Translations under genes and position numbers: made by a program
In this document: positions 27,946-38,400 of the stretch, piece by piece
Layout of the letters: each line of letters starts with the position of its first letter
How positions within the stretch are numbered: the stretch's first letter is position 1
Notes under the pieces: generated by a model
The model's input: the letters and a program-made list of their open reading frames with translations, nothing else
Told to the model about the DNA's origin: nothing
Database searches by the model: none
DNA from: CAZVYJ01 sp964631565
Lineage (GTDB): Bacteria > Planctomycetota > Phycisphaerae > SM23-33
Direction of reading: 5' to 3'
DNA length: 64,000 nt
Assembly: GCA_964631565.1 (NCBI GenBank)
Contig: CAZVYJ010000007.1
Span: forward strand, 16,782 to 80,781

Positions 27946-28791
27946 TTATCCGTGAAGGCTTCGGCGATATTTGCGCGGCGTCTGGCCCACGATCCGGCGG
28001 AACGCGCTATAGAACTGGGTTGCGCAGTTGAATCCGCTTTCCAGTGCGATGGTCAGGATTTTCTTGTCAGTCGTGGCAATCAGCCGCTGGGCATGCGAAA
28101 CGCGGTGCTGAATGATGCACTGCTGAATAGTCGTGCCGCTCATCTTCCGGAAAAGACGGGTCGCATAAACCGGGTGCAGCCCCACGGACCGCGCCACATC
28201 GGGCACGCTGAGCGGCTCCAGATATCGGCGGGCCAGCAGCGAAACCAGCTGTTCGTACTTGCTCCAATGGGCCTGGCCGACGACGGAACCCTTATCGTGC
28301 GAATACAGTTTGGGCGAGAGATCGCGGGCCAGACGGCGCAGGCGCGATTCCAGCTCCAGCAGAACCATCCGACGGTTCTCTTCGCCGCCCTTTCGGATCA
28401 GTTCCGCCCAATGCCGCATGAGGAGGATGTCCGAGCAGGGTTTCGATTGCGGGCGGTCCATTATTACTTCTCCGCGCAGAATCGCCTCGACGAGCCGCTT
28501 CGGAAGGTTCCACCCGAGAAACCACGGCAGGGGAATGAAGATCGAGACCGCGGTGTTCCCCGGATCGACGCGGATGGGTCCGTGCGGCGTGTTGGCCCAG
28601 AAGACGTGCAGCCGGTTGGGGGGAATGAGAACGTGCCGGTGGCCGAACATGGCGGTCTGCGCGCCTTTCAGCAGAATGCCAACCTCCAGTTCGTTATGCC
28701 GGTGCAGGTTCACAAAGGGGCGCCGCCGCCCGGTGAGCACCGTGAACCCCATCTCGATTTTGTCGACGCCGCGAGGCAGGAGGTTTTTCAT
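27946..28791 (-). CDS. AraC-family transcriptional regulator
   Basis: A 281-residue regulator with an N-terminal cupin-like sugar-sensing half (VNLHRHNELEVGILLKG) and a C-terminal double helix-turn-helix (PDVARSVGLHPVYATRLFRK and ALESGFNCATQFYSAFRR, then GQTPRKYR). Proteins of this layout usually activate polysaccharide-use genes. It is upstream of and co-directional with the giant exported protein, and divergent from the PEP-CTERM protein and GH36 genes. Its targets are probably among these, but no shared operator was found by eye. Confidence 0.92.
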   Translation of the reverse strand: MKNLLPRGVDKIEMGFTVLTGRRRPFVNLHRHNELEVGILLKGAQTAMFGHRHVLIPPNRLHVFWANTPHGPIRVDPGNTAVSIFIPLPWFLGWNLPKRLVEAILRGEVIMDRPQSKPCSDILLMRHWAELIRKGGEENRRMVLLELESRLRRLARDLSPKLYSHDKGSVVGQAHWSKYEQLVSLLARRYLEPLSVPDVARSVGLHPVYATRLFRKMSGTTIQQCIIQHRVSHAQRLIATTDKKILTIALESGFNCATQFYSAFRRIVGQTPRKYRRSLHG

Positions 28792-28845
28792 GTCAGGTTG
28801 AATTTCCTTATAAAATAGGCCAAATAACCGAAAGACGTACGGATG

Positions 28846-28851
28846 ATTATA
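28846..28851 (-). promoter_or_regulatory. -10 box of the araC-type regulator
   Basis: A perfect TATAAT on the minus strand lies 55 bases before the regulator's ATG in the divergent intergenic region. No convincing -35 box sits at the right distance, which would fit an activated or regulated promoter. Confidence 0.35.
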
Positions 28852-28937
28852 TCATATCCTGACGCATGTGAATAGGAGAGTCGTCCCGGCGATACAGACA
28901 TTTCCGGGACAAAAGCCTTTTAGAAGGGAGAGCAGTT

Positions 28938-29594
28938 ATGGGAATAAAATCAAAAACATTGATACTAGCGGCAGCCGTGGTTTGGGCTGCATCGGGAATG
29001 GCGCATGCATCTGTCATCTCGCTCGATCCGGTTCAGGATGTCCGCGTTTTATCTGAATCGTCGAATCAGGTCGGGAATGACCGTTACCTGTCGGTCTGGC
29101 AGGTCGGCAAGGAGCATCGCTCGCTGGTGCAGTTCGACTTGAGCGGAATCCCGGCGGGGCAGCAGATTATTTCCGCGACGTTTACGCTCTATAACGAGGT
29201 TGGCGCTCCGTGGTCGGCCAATCCCGACGGCAATCCGATGGATATCTATGCTGTCACTCAGGCCTGGAGCGAGACGACGACTACATGGAACAACCAGCCG
29301 TCCGTCAGCGCCGCCGTTTACGCCTCTTCCAATGACAATCCGGGCAGCCTGCAGCCGGTTACGTGGGACGTGACGAGTCTCGTCCGGGCATGGTATGGCG
29401 GCTCGATAGCAAACAATGGACTCGAAATCCGGTCTTCCGGGACCAACCAGCTTCACTTCCTGAGCCGCAACGAGCAGGCGCCGGGAACGTATGGTCCGAA
29501 CCTTACCGTCGTATACGAGCCTGTGCCGGAACCCGCGACGCTGGCCCTGCTGGCGGCGGGCGGCCTGGGCATGATGGTTCGGCGCCGGAAATAA
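28938..29594 (+). CDS. DNRLRE-domain exported protein with PEP-CTERM sorting tail
   Basis: A 218-residue exported protein. It has a signal peptide (ILAAAVVWAASGMAHA), then a single DNRLRE-type beta domain (residues ~28-185). The DNRLRE hallmarks are a VRV start, a SLVQFDLSGIP segment, the VTQAWSETTTTWNNQP motif and a WDVTSLVRAW motif. The C-terminus is a textbook PEP-CTERM signal: PEPATLALLAAGGLG, hydrophobic helix, then RRRK. Such proteins are recognised by an exosortase-like enzyme and placed at the cell surface. No exosortase gene is in the window. AAGGGAG precedes the ATG, and a strong terminator follows, so it is monocistronic. Confidence 0.88.
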   Translation: MGIKSKTLILAAAVVWAASGMAHASVISLDPVQDVRVLSESSNQVGNDRYLSVWQVGKEHRSLVQFDLSGIPAGQQIISATFTLYNEVGAPWSANPDGNPMDIYAVTQAWSETTTTWNNQPSVSAAVYASSNDNPGSLQPVTWDVTSLVRAWYGGSIANNGLEIRSSGTNQLHFLSRNEQAPGTYGPNLTVVYEPVPEPATLALLAAGGLGMMVRRRK

Positions 29595-29638
29595 GACTGC
29601 TCGCGGTTTCTCTACAGAAGTAAGGATTGTTTATGCGG

Positions 29639-29679
29639 CATGGCGAAGCGAACTTTCTTCGTTTCGCCATGTCGTTTTT
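29639..29679 (+). terminator. rho-independent terminator
   Basis: A 14-base-pair stem (29639-29652 with 29658-29671, one G-U pair) with the 5-base loop CTTTC is followed by TCGTTTTT. It lies 44 bases after the PEP-CTERM gene stop and before the GH36 gene. Confidence 0.85.
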
Positions 29680-29738
29680 AACGGCCGGCTCATAACGGCC
29701 GATGGGCAAACCCGCCCGGGAAGTTTAGGATATATGCC

Positions 29739-31754
29739 ATGCGTTCACTCCCGATTATTCTGGCAAGCGCGTTGTCCGCATTCGCTGCGTCGAATTGCCG
29801 TGCAGAGTCTGAAGGAGCCGCCATGCAAGTTAAACCCATGCTCAATCTGACCGCCCGGCCGGACCAGCTTTTCAGTTTCACCTATGACGGGGCATCCTCC
29901 AGGACGCTGCTGGCCGATTGGCGAACGGAACATGTTTCCCGGTCGGGCGAGGCGCGGCTGGTCGTCACGACGACATGGACCGACCCCCGGACAGGCCTGC
30001 GCGTCACGTGCGAACAAAAGAGTTTCAGCGATTTCCCGGCCGTCGAGTGGATTCTCTACTTTGAGAATACCGGCAAGGCCGACACGCCGATTATCGAGGA
30101 TGTACAGGCGATGGACCTGCTGCTGGAGACTCCGCGGCCTGACGGAGCCCCGTTTGTCCTTCATCGCACCAATGGTGCGCCTTCCAATCCGAGCGATTTC
30201 CAGCCGACGACCGTGGAGATTCAGCGTAACCAGGCCGTCACGCTTTCTGCAGTCGGCGGCCGGTCCAGCAACGGAGACCTGCCGTTCTTCCGAATCGATA
30301 CCGGTCGCGGCCCGGCCGTCATCGCCGTCGGCTGGTCCGGCCAATGGAAGGCACAACTGCAGTGCCGGGATGACGGGAATTTGCGAATCCTCGCGGGCAT
30401 GGAGTTGACGCACTTCCGGCTGCACCCCGGCGAAAAGGTTCGCTCGCCGCGAATGCTCGTCATGCTTTGGCAGGGCGAGGAGGCCGCCTGCGAATCCCGG
30501 TTCCGCCGGCTTATCCTGAAGCACTATGCCGCCCGACTGGCGGGGAAAAAGCCCCAGCCGGTGCTCTTCTGCAACACCTGCTTCACCCGCGGCGGCGCGT
30601 GGCTGAACGAGTGCAACGCGGACAACCAGATATCGCTCATCAAGGCGCTGGCCCCGCTAGGGGTGCAGGCGGTCATCACGGATGCGGGATGGTTCAAAGG
30701 CGGCTGGCCTTACGGCGCCGGCAACTGGGACGTCGATCCTGAACGCTATCCGAACGGCATGGGGCCGGTCGCCGCGGCGGCGAAGGCCTGCGGCATGACC
30801 TACGGCCTGTGGTTCGAGCCGGAGCGAGTGGTTGCCGGCACTGCAATCGGCAAGGAACACCCGAAGTGGGTTCTGCACACCAAAGGCCAGAGCGGCGAAT
30901 GGGGCGGCCTGCTCAACTTCGGCCTGCCGGAAGTGCAGGAATATTTCTTCCGCATCGTGGAAGGTTACATGAAGCTTCCCGGCTTCCGCGTCTACCGCCA
31001 GGATTTCAATATGGACCCGCTGGCGAACTGGCGCGACAACGACGACCCGGATCGCCAGGGCATCACGGAGATGAAATACATAGAGGGACTTTACGCCTAC
31101 TGGGACCGCATTCGACAGGCTTTTCCGGATGCTCTCATGGAGGAGTGCGCTTCGGGCGGAAGGCGGATAGACCTTGAAACCGTCATGCGGTTTCAATTGC
31201 ACCAGAAAACGGATCACTGGTTCGACAACACGCTGGATCAGGCGTCCCTGTTCAGCCTGGCGAGGTTCCTGCCCAACAGCATCATCGTCGCCCACCTCAA
31301 CCGCCTTGACGACTATTCCTTCCATTCCACGATGGCGTCCTCGCTGTGCCTGGGATGGATAGCGGACGATCCGAAATTTGACACAGCCCGGGCCAAAAAG
31401 CTCACGGCGAGATACCTGGCTGTCCGGCCGCTGCTCATGGGCGACTGGTATCCGCTCACGCCGCCGGCGCGCGACGGAAAAAGCTGGCTGGCGTCGCAGT
31501 ACCACAGGCCGGACATGGGAGAGGGCATGATTCTTGTCTTCCGACAGGAGCAAAGCCCGGCCAAGAGCCTGACTGTGAAGCTCCGCGGCCTTAATCCCGA
31601 GGCGACATACCGCGTCACGAGCGACGCCGGCTCGCCGGAGCGAATTTTCACCGGCAAGGCGCTTATGGAAGGGCTTGAGATTGTCCTGCCTGATGCGCCG
31701 GGTTCGGATATTATCGTCTTTCGCGCCGAGAAACGTTGCGCAGAAGGCGACTGA
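29739..31754 (+). CDS. GH36 alpha-galactosidase, exported
   Basis: A 671-residue GH36-type enzyme. Residues 1-22 form a signal peptide (SLPIILASALSAFAASNCRA). A beta-supersandwich domain covers ~30-270 and the catalytic barrel starts near 280. The nucleophile is D422 in YRQDFNMDP, and the acid/base is D478 in CASGGRRIDLE; their spacing of 56 is close to that of known GH36 enzymes. The C-terminal ~80 residues form the usual small beta domain. It would release alpha-galactosyl (or alpha-N-acetylgalactosaminyl) residues outside the cytoplasm. AGGA lies 9 bases before the start. Confidence 0.88.
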   Translation: MRSLPIILASALSAFAASNCRAESEGAAMQVKPMLNLTARPDQLFSFTYDGASSRTLLADWRTEHVSRSGEARLVVTTTWTDPRTGLRVTCEQKSFSDFPAVEWILYFENTGKADTPIIEDVQAMDLLLETPRPDGAPFVLHRTNGAPSNPSDFQPTTVEIQRNQAVTLSAVGGRSSNGDLPFFRIDTGRGPAVIAVGWSGQWKAQLQCRDDGNLRILAGMELTHFRLHPGEKVRSPRMLVMLWQGEEAACESRFRRLILKHYAARLAGKKPQPVLFCNTCFTRGGAWLNECNADNQISLIKALAPLGVQAVITDAGWFKGGWPYGAGNWDVDPERYPNGMGPVAAAAKACGMTYGLWFEPERVVAGTAIGKEHPKWVLHTKGQSGEWGGLLNFGLPEVQEYFFRIVEGYMKLPGFRVYRQDFNMDPLANWRDNDDPDRQGITEMKYIEGLYAYWDRIRQAFPDALMEECASGGRRIDLETVMRFQLHQKTDHWFDNTLDQASLFSLARFLPNSIIVAHLNRLDDYSFHSTMASSLCLGWIADDPKFDTARAKKLTARYLAVRPLLMGDWYPLTPPARDGKSWLASQYHRPDMGEGMILVFRQEQSPAKSLTVKLRGLNPEATYRVTSDAGSPERIFTGKALMEGLEIVLPDAPGSDIIVFRAEKRCAEGD

Positions 31755-31794
31755 GACAGGCCGCCGAGAGCCGACAGCTTCAATTCGGTCAAGC

Positions 31795-33936
31795 TTAAAG
31801 CGCCTTGATTACTATCAAGGTAATGTCGTCGGTCTGCGGGGCCGGTCCGCGGAACGCCGTCACGGCTTCGATCACCGTCTGGCATATCTGTTCAGCGCTG
31901 CTGTCGGCATGCTCTTTCAGCACAGCCATGAGGCGTTCCTTGCCGAATTGCTCGTGATCGGGGCCAAAGGCCTCCCATATGCCATCCGTGCCGATAAGCA
32001 GCATATCGCCGGGAGCCATATGAATCGGCTCGCCTTTTTCGAAGACAGCTTCCTCGATGATGCCCAGAGGCATGCCGCCGGTAACCGAAACCTCGCTGAC
32101 GGCCAGGTCTTTCCTCTGCAGCCGGATGGCCGGATCCTGTCCGCCCGATATCCATCGCAACTCGCGAGCCGGTCCGTCGAGAATGCCGAAGAACATCGTT
32201 ATGAAGCGATTCGACGCGGCATCGCGAAGAAAATCGGCATTGACCCTTTTGAAGATTGTCTCCAGGTCCGTCTTGTGCATTGAAACCTGACTGCGAAGAG
32301 CGCTTCGCGCCGAGGCCATCAGCAGCGCCGCGGCTATTCCGTGTCCGGTCACGTCGCCCAGAGCGATGCCGACACGCTCGGGCCCGAGTTCGACGATTTT
32401 TATGAAATCATAGAAGTCGCCGCCGATCTCGTCGCAGGGGATACTGCGGCCGGCCAGCTCAAAGCCTTCGATTTTGGGAACGCTCCGCGGCAGCAGATTT
32501 TGCTGAATCTCGCGGGCAAGAGCCAGCGACTGTTTCATCTTCTCGTTCTCACGCAGCGCCGGGCCTACGTGGTTGAATGTGCGGCACAGGTCGCCGATTT
32601 CATCGGAGCGGTTCACGTCCACCCGTATATCGAAATCGCCCTCGGCCAGTTTCTCGGCGGCTCCGGAGAGTTTGCGCACCGGTCGGGCAATCGCCGCCGA
32701 AACCATGGCGGCGATCAATATGCAGACGACAAGCGCGCCGCCGAGCACATACCCGCCGGTGTGCAGCCGCTCCATTTCCTGCTCACGGATGAAAGCCTCG
32801 GACTGGATCGCCTCGGCCGCGATGGTATCAAATGGAACGATGACCAGCGCTACCGGCCGCCCCGCGCGCCAAGGCCCATAAGCCAGCAGGCTATCGGCGC
32901 CTCTGTAGTCCATACGCAGCACGCCGGAGCGCCCGGCAGTCATGTCAGCCAGTATCTTGCGCAAGGTATCCTTATCCACGTCCAGGTACTGCCAATCTAC
33001 GTCGGACTGCCACTTTTCTCCCTCGGCGACATAGGACTCCTGGGCGAGAATCTGCAGCCGCTCCAAATCCGTCTTCATCTCTGAGGTCGAATCGACCGGA
33101 ATGACCTGCATAACTATGGCGTCTTTGTGCCATTTTTGCGGCAGGTGAATGGTGTCCAGCACGCTGGCCAGGGTCGCATCCAGGGCCGTAACGCCGGCGA
33201 GGCTTCCGTCAGGTCGATGCACAGGCATAGACGCCGTCAGCTCCACCTTTCGCGTGGAGACGCTGGGCATGACGGTCCAGATAAGCCGGTCGGCTTTTTG
33301 GGCTCGCTTATACCATTCGCGCTTGCGCGGGTCGTAATCGGCTGGATATCCGCCGTGGCCCGGGTAGCAGTTGTGCAGGCCGGACTCCATTCCCGTGTAA
33401 AGGATTGTGAGCGCATCGGGTTTTTTGTTGTACAGTTCCCGGTAGACGCCGGTCATCGTCGAGAGGCGCGCCGCGTCCTGTGAAAGTCGTACCGCATCGA
33501 CATCGTTTCCCTCGGCAATGAAAAACACCTGTTCGTCAAATGTGACGGGCAGGGGGACAGATTTACCGTTCACAAGCTTCTGGTACTTGGGCAGCTCCAC
33601 CAATCCTTTGATGTCCGGATCGGGACGGTCATATTCCCGGCAGTAGTGAACCACAGGGTCGGCCGGCGGCGGTTCGGCCAGGCGGCGTTCGACCTCGCCG
33701 GCCTGCTGACTCAGTATCAGCTCCATCGACAGCATGTCGCGGTCGACGAAGCCGGCGAAGTCCTCCACGACGGTGCACAGGTAAACGGTCGCGTCATCGA
33801 GCAATGACTGCCTCATGCGGCCGGCGGTCGCTTCGCTGGTTCGGGCCATCGAACTGCTGTGGACGGCGAACAGGACAACCAGAGGGGCGACCGAGACCAC
33901 AATCAGCACAATCAGAAGTTTTTCGCGGATCTTCAT
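31795..33936 (-). CDS. membrane-bound SpoIIE-type (PP2C) serine phosphatase with dCache sensor and HAMP
   Basis: A 713-residue signalling protein. It has an N-terminal membrane helix (~7-27), an extracytoplasmic double-Cache-like sensor (~28-390, containing the YDPRKREWYKRA segment typical of Cache domains) and a second membrane helix (~395-418). A HAMP linker (RPVRKLSGAAEKLAEGDF) leads to a PP2C/RsbU-type phosphatase domain (~470-713) with metal-binding motifs GGDFYDF, GDVTGHG and GTDGIWEA. It probably dephosphorylates an anti-anti-sigma factor in a partner-switching system. No STAS or RsbW-like partner is encoded nearby. Confidence 0.92.
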   Translation of the reverse strand: MKIREKLLIVLIVVSVAPLVVLFAVHSSSMARTSEATAGRMRQSLLDDATVYLCTVVEDFAGFVDRDMLSMELILSQQAGEVERRLAEPPPADPVVHYCREYDRPDPDIKGLVELPKYQKLVNGKSVPLPVTFDEQVFFIAEGNDVDAVRLSQDAARLSTMTGVYRELYNKKPDALTILYTGMESGLHNCYPGHGGYPADYDPRKREWYKRAQKADRLIWTVMPSVSTRKVELTASMPVHRPDGSLAGVTALDATLASVLDTIHLPQKWHKDAIVMQVIPVDSTSEMKTDLERLQILAQESYVAEGEKWQSDVDWQYLDVDKDTLRKILADMTAGRSGVLRMDYRGADSLLAYGPWRAGRPVALVIVPFDTIAAEAIQSEAFIREQEMERLHTGGYVLGGALVVCILIAAMVSAAIARPVRKLSGAAEKLAEGDFDIRVDVNRSDEIGDLCRTFNHVGPALRENEKMKQSLALAREIQQNLLPRSVPKIEGFELAGRSIPCDEIGGDFYDFIKIVELGPERVGIALGDVTGHGIAAALLMASARSALRSQVSMHKTDLETIFKRVNADFLRDAASNRFITMFFGILDGPARELRWISGGQDPAIRLQRKDLAVSEVSVTGGMPLGIIEEAVFEKGEPIHMAPGDMLLIGTDGIWEAFGPDHEQFGKERLMAVLKEHADSSAEQICQTVIEAVTAFRGPAPQTDDITLIVIKAL

Positions 33937-34209
33937 TTATTCTTTCCGCATTTCATTTGTGAGATGACACCGGCTGCACCTTGTCGCCGCGTTCGCAATT
34001 TGAAGCATGGTAACACCAAAGTAGTGGAATTGCGAGACGGCCCTGCGTTATACTGCCGATAACTTCGATTCCAGTGTAACTGTCGCTTTGCACTTCGAGA
34101 AGCGCGCTGCGCAGCGTGCAGACCAGTAGCGACCGGGAGTCGTAACATGCTCGCTGGCCATGGAAGGCTCGATTTGCAAAGGGGTAACAGGGAAGATTGA
34201 GGACAGGCG

Positions 34210-35433
34210 ATGGACCGAAAAGGCTGGCAAATGCGAGCTGTCAGCTGGCATTTCAGCAGCTGCGCAATCCTTTTGATATTTCTAACGGGATTCATTGCGG
34301 GCGGCTGCCGCAGCTCGAGCGCTCCCGGGTCGTCATCGGCGGCGGAAGTCGATGTGGTCGAGGTATCGCCTCAGGACACGCCCATATCTTCGGAATTTGT
34401 CGGCCAGACTGAAAGTTCTCACCAGGTTGAAATCCGTGCGCGAGTCAACGGCTTTCTGAATGAGCGTCTATACGAGGAAGGGTCGCTGGTCAAAGTCGGC
34501 CAGACCATGTTCCAGATGGACCCAAAGCCGTTTCAGGCCCAGCTGAACGCAGCGAAGGCGGCCCTGGCCATGCATGAGGCCCGCTACAAGGTGGCCCAGG
34601 CGAATTTGGCTCGGGTGCGGCCGCTGGCGGAACAAAATGCCCTGTCACAGAAGGATCTGGACAATGCCGTCGGCGAAGAAGCATCGGCCGCTGCGGCAGT
34701 CGAAATGGCGAAGGCCGACGTTGAGCAGGCTGAGCTTAATTTGAGCTACACGACGATAACGACGCCGGTTACCGGACTGTCGAGTTACGCGCGGGTGCAG
34801 GACGGTGCATACGTAAATCCGCAGAACAGTCTCCTTACGTACGTGGCGCAGACCGATCCTATATGGGTCGACTTCAGCCTTTCCGAGAACGATGTCCTGG
34901 AGTACCGCAGTCAGAGCGAACGCGGCGTAGTTCGGCCGCCGGCTGGTGATGCATATGAAGTGGAGATAGTGCTCGCCGACGGGTCGATATTTCCGCAACG
35001 CGGGCATATTACTTTTGCCGACGCCGAGTACAGCCAGCAGACGGGAACATTCCTGCTGCGAGCCACGTTCGCCAACCCCGGCGCGATTCTGCGGCCGGGA
35101 CAGTTCGTTCGCGTGCGCCTGCTGGGCGCAATCCGGCCGAATGCCATCACCGTCCCGCAGCGTGCGGTAATGCAGGGCGCCCAGGGGCAATTCGTATGGA
35201 TCGTCGACTCCGACGGAAAGGCGCAGATTCGCAACGTGAAGGTTGGGCCATGGCATGGGGACGACTGGTTCATAGAAGAGGGCCTGTCAGCGGGCGACCG
35301 TGTAATTGTCGACGGGCTGATGCGGCTTTCTGCGGGAACATCGGTGAAGATAGTGGACTCCCCGAAAAAGCATGCAACAACCGGGAGGGCGGAAACGAAA
35401 AATGGGCTTGAGGCATCCGGAAAGGACAACTGA
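34210..35433 (+). CDS. RND efflux periplasmic adaptor (membrane fusion) lipoprotein, AcrA-like
   Basis: A 407-residue adaptor. It has a lipoprotein signal ending FIAGGC, a barrel-sandwich (lipoyl) half (VEIRARVNGFLNERLYEEG), the alpha-hairpin (~95-165) and beta-barrel and membrane-proximal domains. The ATG at 34210 has GAGGA 7 bases upstream. Its stop overlaps the start of the pump gene (TGATG), so translation is coupled. It bridges the inner-membrane pump and the outer-membrane channel. The 273 bases before it are a divergent region from the SpoIIE-type gene; a TATACT (34049-34054) without a good -35 box and a 12-base palindrome at 34105-34116 are all that stands out there. Confidence 0.94.
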   Translation: MDRKGWQMRAVSWHFSSCAILLIFLTGFIAGGCRSSSAPGSSSAAEVDVVEVSPQDTPISSEFVGQTESSHQVEIRARVNGFLNERLYEEGSLVKVGQTMFQMDPKPFQAQLNAAKAALAMHEARYKVAQANLARVRPLAEQNALSQKDLDNAVGEEASAAAAVEMAKADVEQAELNLSYTTITTPVTGLSSYARVQDGAYVNPQNSLLTYVAQTDPIWVDFSLSENDVLEYRSQSERGVVRPPAGDAYEVEIVLADGSIFPQRGHITFADAEYSQQTGTFLLRATFANPGAILRPGQFVRVRLLGAIRPNAITVPQRAVMQGAQGQFVWIVDSDGKAQIRNVKVGPWHGDDWFIEEGLSAGDRVIVDGLMRLSAGTSVKIVDSPKKHATTGRAETKNGLEASGKDN

Positions 35434-38400
35434 TGTTCTCGGCCTTCTTTATAGACCGGCCAATTTTTGCGATTGTGGTGGCAATTGTCATTTCCATCGC
35501 CGGCCTAGTGGCGATGGTGACGCTGCCGATCGCCCAGTACCCGCAGATCACGCCGGTTCAGATACAGGTTTCAGCGACCTATCCCGGGGCTGACGCCTCC
35601 ACCGTGGCGCAGAATGTCGGCGCGCCGATCGAAGAGCAGGTCAACGGCGCCAACAACATGATGTACATGTCGTCCGTCTGTTCCTCCACGGGCAATTACA
35701 CATTGACGGTCTACTTCAAGATCGGCACCGACCCCGACCTGGCGCAGGTGGATGTACAGAACCGCGTAGACCGGGCGATGTCGCAGCTGCCGCAGGCTGT
35801 CAAGGACCAGGGAATGACCATTCAGCAGAAGTCGCAGACATTCCTCATGGTGCTGGCCGTCTACTCGCCGGACGACCGATTCAGCGATGACTACGTAGCA
35901 AACTACGCAAACATATATATCCTCGACACAATCAAGCGACTGTCGGGCGCCAACCAGTCCTCAATTCTGGGCATACCGGACTATGCCATGCGCATATGGC
36001 TGAAGCCTGACCGCATGGCCCAGCTCGGAATCACGACCACCGATATTGAGAACGCCGTTTCAGAGCAGAACAACCAGTTCGCCGTCGGCAGTATCGGCCA
36101 GCCGCCGACGCCGTCTCCCGTCCAGCAGATGTTTTCGGTGACGACAACCGGCCGGATGACCGAACCAAAGCAGTTCGAAAATATCATTCTGCGGGGTTCG
36201 GACAAGGGAGCGGCCATCGTAAGACTTAAAGATGTCGGATACGTTGACCTGGGCAGAAAAAACTATGTGATGCGAACCAACTACCAGGGAAAGCGCGCGA
36301 CCCTGATAGCGGTTTACCAGCAGCCGGGGGCCAACGCAATCGACGTTTCCAAAGAGGTGCGAGCGACTCTGGCGGAGCTTTCAAAGAGTTTTCCGGACGG
36401 GCTGAAATATGACATAGCCCTGGACACGACAATGTTCGTGCAGGCATCGATTCGCGAAGTGACGCGGACGTTCTTCGAGGCGGTCGTCCTCGTGGTGCTG
36501 GTGGTGTTTGTATTCCTGCACAGCTTCAGGCTGACAATCATCCCGACGCTGGCGGTGCCGGTGTCGATCCTCGGGGCCATGATCGGGATGACGGCGTTCG
36601 GCTACTCGATCAACATGCTGACGCTTTTCGGAATGATCCTGGCTATCGGCCTGGTAGTCGACGACGCGATTGTGGTCGTCGAAAATACGGACCGCAACCT
36701 GAAGCAGCTTGGGCTTTCGCCCAAGGAAGCGGCCAAGAGGGCCATGAAAGAAGTGTCCGGGCCGGTGGTCGCTATCGTGCTTGTGCTGAACGCGGTATTC
36801 ATACCCGTGGCATTCCTGGGAGGCGTGACCGGGCAGCTTTACAAGCAGTTCGCCATTACGATTGCCGTGTCGGTGGTGTTTTCGGGAATCGTGGCCCTGA
36901 CGTTGTCGCCGGCGCTGGCTTCCCTGCTGATTCGCGCGCGGCACGGCAGGAAAAAGGGCCTGTTCCACTGGTTCGATACCGCCTTCGACCGCGTAGCCGG
37001 CGGCTACGTGAGCGGAGTTAAGTGGGTCATGAGGCACTGGGCGATGGGCCTGGGAGCGGTGGTGGCGGTCTGCCTCCTTACTGCTGTGCTTTTCCACATG
37101 TGGCCGACCGCTTTTGTTCCGCAGGAAGATCAGGGATATCTGTTTGTCTGCTACTACCTGCCGGACAGCGCCAGCCTGGACCGCACGGAGGCCGTCGGTA
37201 AAAAAGCGGCGGAATTCATGCGCAATCACCCCGCAGTGGCGAACGTGACGCAAGTGGACGGTTACAGTCTCATCGATTCGCAAAACCGCAGCAACGTCGG
37301 GCTGCTGTTCGTGGCATTGAAGGATTACGAAGAACGCGAGTCGACGGACATGCAGGCGCCGGCGATCATCCAGAAAGCCAAGGAAGCATACGCCAAGATC
37401 CGCGAAGGGGTGGTCATCCCGATGAATCCGCCGTCCATTCCCGGACTTGGCATTACGGCCGGCTTCCAGATGTGGCTGCAGCAGAAAGGCTCCGGAGACT
37501 ACTCGCAACTGGTCGCTCTTTCCAGGGAGATTGTCGCCAAAGGCCAGGCGCGAAAGGAATTGATTGGCGTGAACACGACCGCCGGTGCGAATGACCGCCA
37601 GTACTTTGCGAATGTGGACGAGGAAAAGTCGATCATCCTGGGAGTTCCCGTCCAGGACGCCTACAAGACTCTCCAGACGATGTTCGGATCTTTATACGTC
37701 AGCCAGTTTCCCAAGGATTCGCGTCTCTGGCAGGTTATTCTCCAGGCAGAGCCAAAGTACCGGATGACACCGGAAGACATAACGCAATTCTACGTACGCC
37801 GCAAAACCGGCGAGATGGTGCCGCTGTCGGCGATTGTGACCGGAAAATACGTCACCGGACCGAACCTGGTGACGCGGTTCAACAACTACCCGGCCGTGCA
37901 GATTACCGGAGCCGCCCGCCCGGGTGTCAGCTCCGGCGAATCGCTGTCAGCCATCCAGGATGTGGCAGAGCAGATCATGCCGGACGGCTACGGCTTCGAG
38001 TGGTCGGGCGAGGCGCGGGAGGAAGTGGCGTCCGGCTCCACCTCGGCAGTGGCGATGATCTTCGGGCTGATTTTCGTGTTCCTGATTCTGGCCGCCCAAT
38101 ACGAAAGCTGGTCGCTGCCGCTGGGCGTGATGCTGGCTGTTCCGTTCGCCATTCTGGGAGCAATTGTGGCGATTGTTCTGCGGCGCCTGCCGGATGACAT
38201 TTATTTCCAGATCGGCCTGCTGACGCTGGTCGGACTGGCCGCCAAAAACGCGATACTGATCATCGAGTTCGCCGTCGAAAAGCACCGCCACGAGGGGCTA
38301 TCGCTCTTCGACGCCGCAGCCGAGGCAGCAAAACTGCGACTGCGCCCGATTGTCATGACCTCCTTCGCGTTTATTCTCGGGTGCGTGCCCCTGGCTGTCG

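Noticed and set aside
34105..34116. Palindrome CGCTGCGCAGCG before the RND operon as operator
   Set aside because: It is pure alternating G/C-rich sequence in a GC-rich genome and has no promoter next to it; chance is likely.
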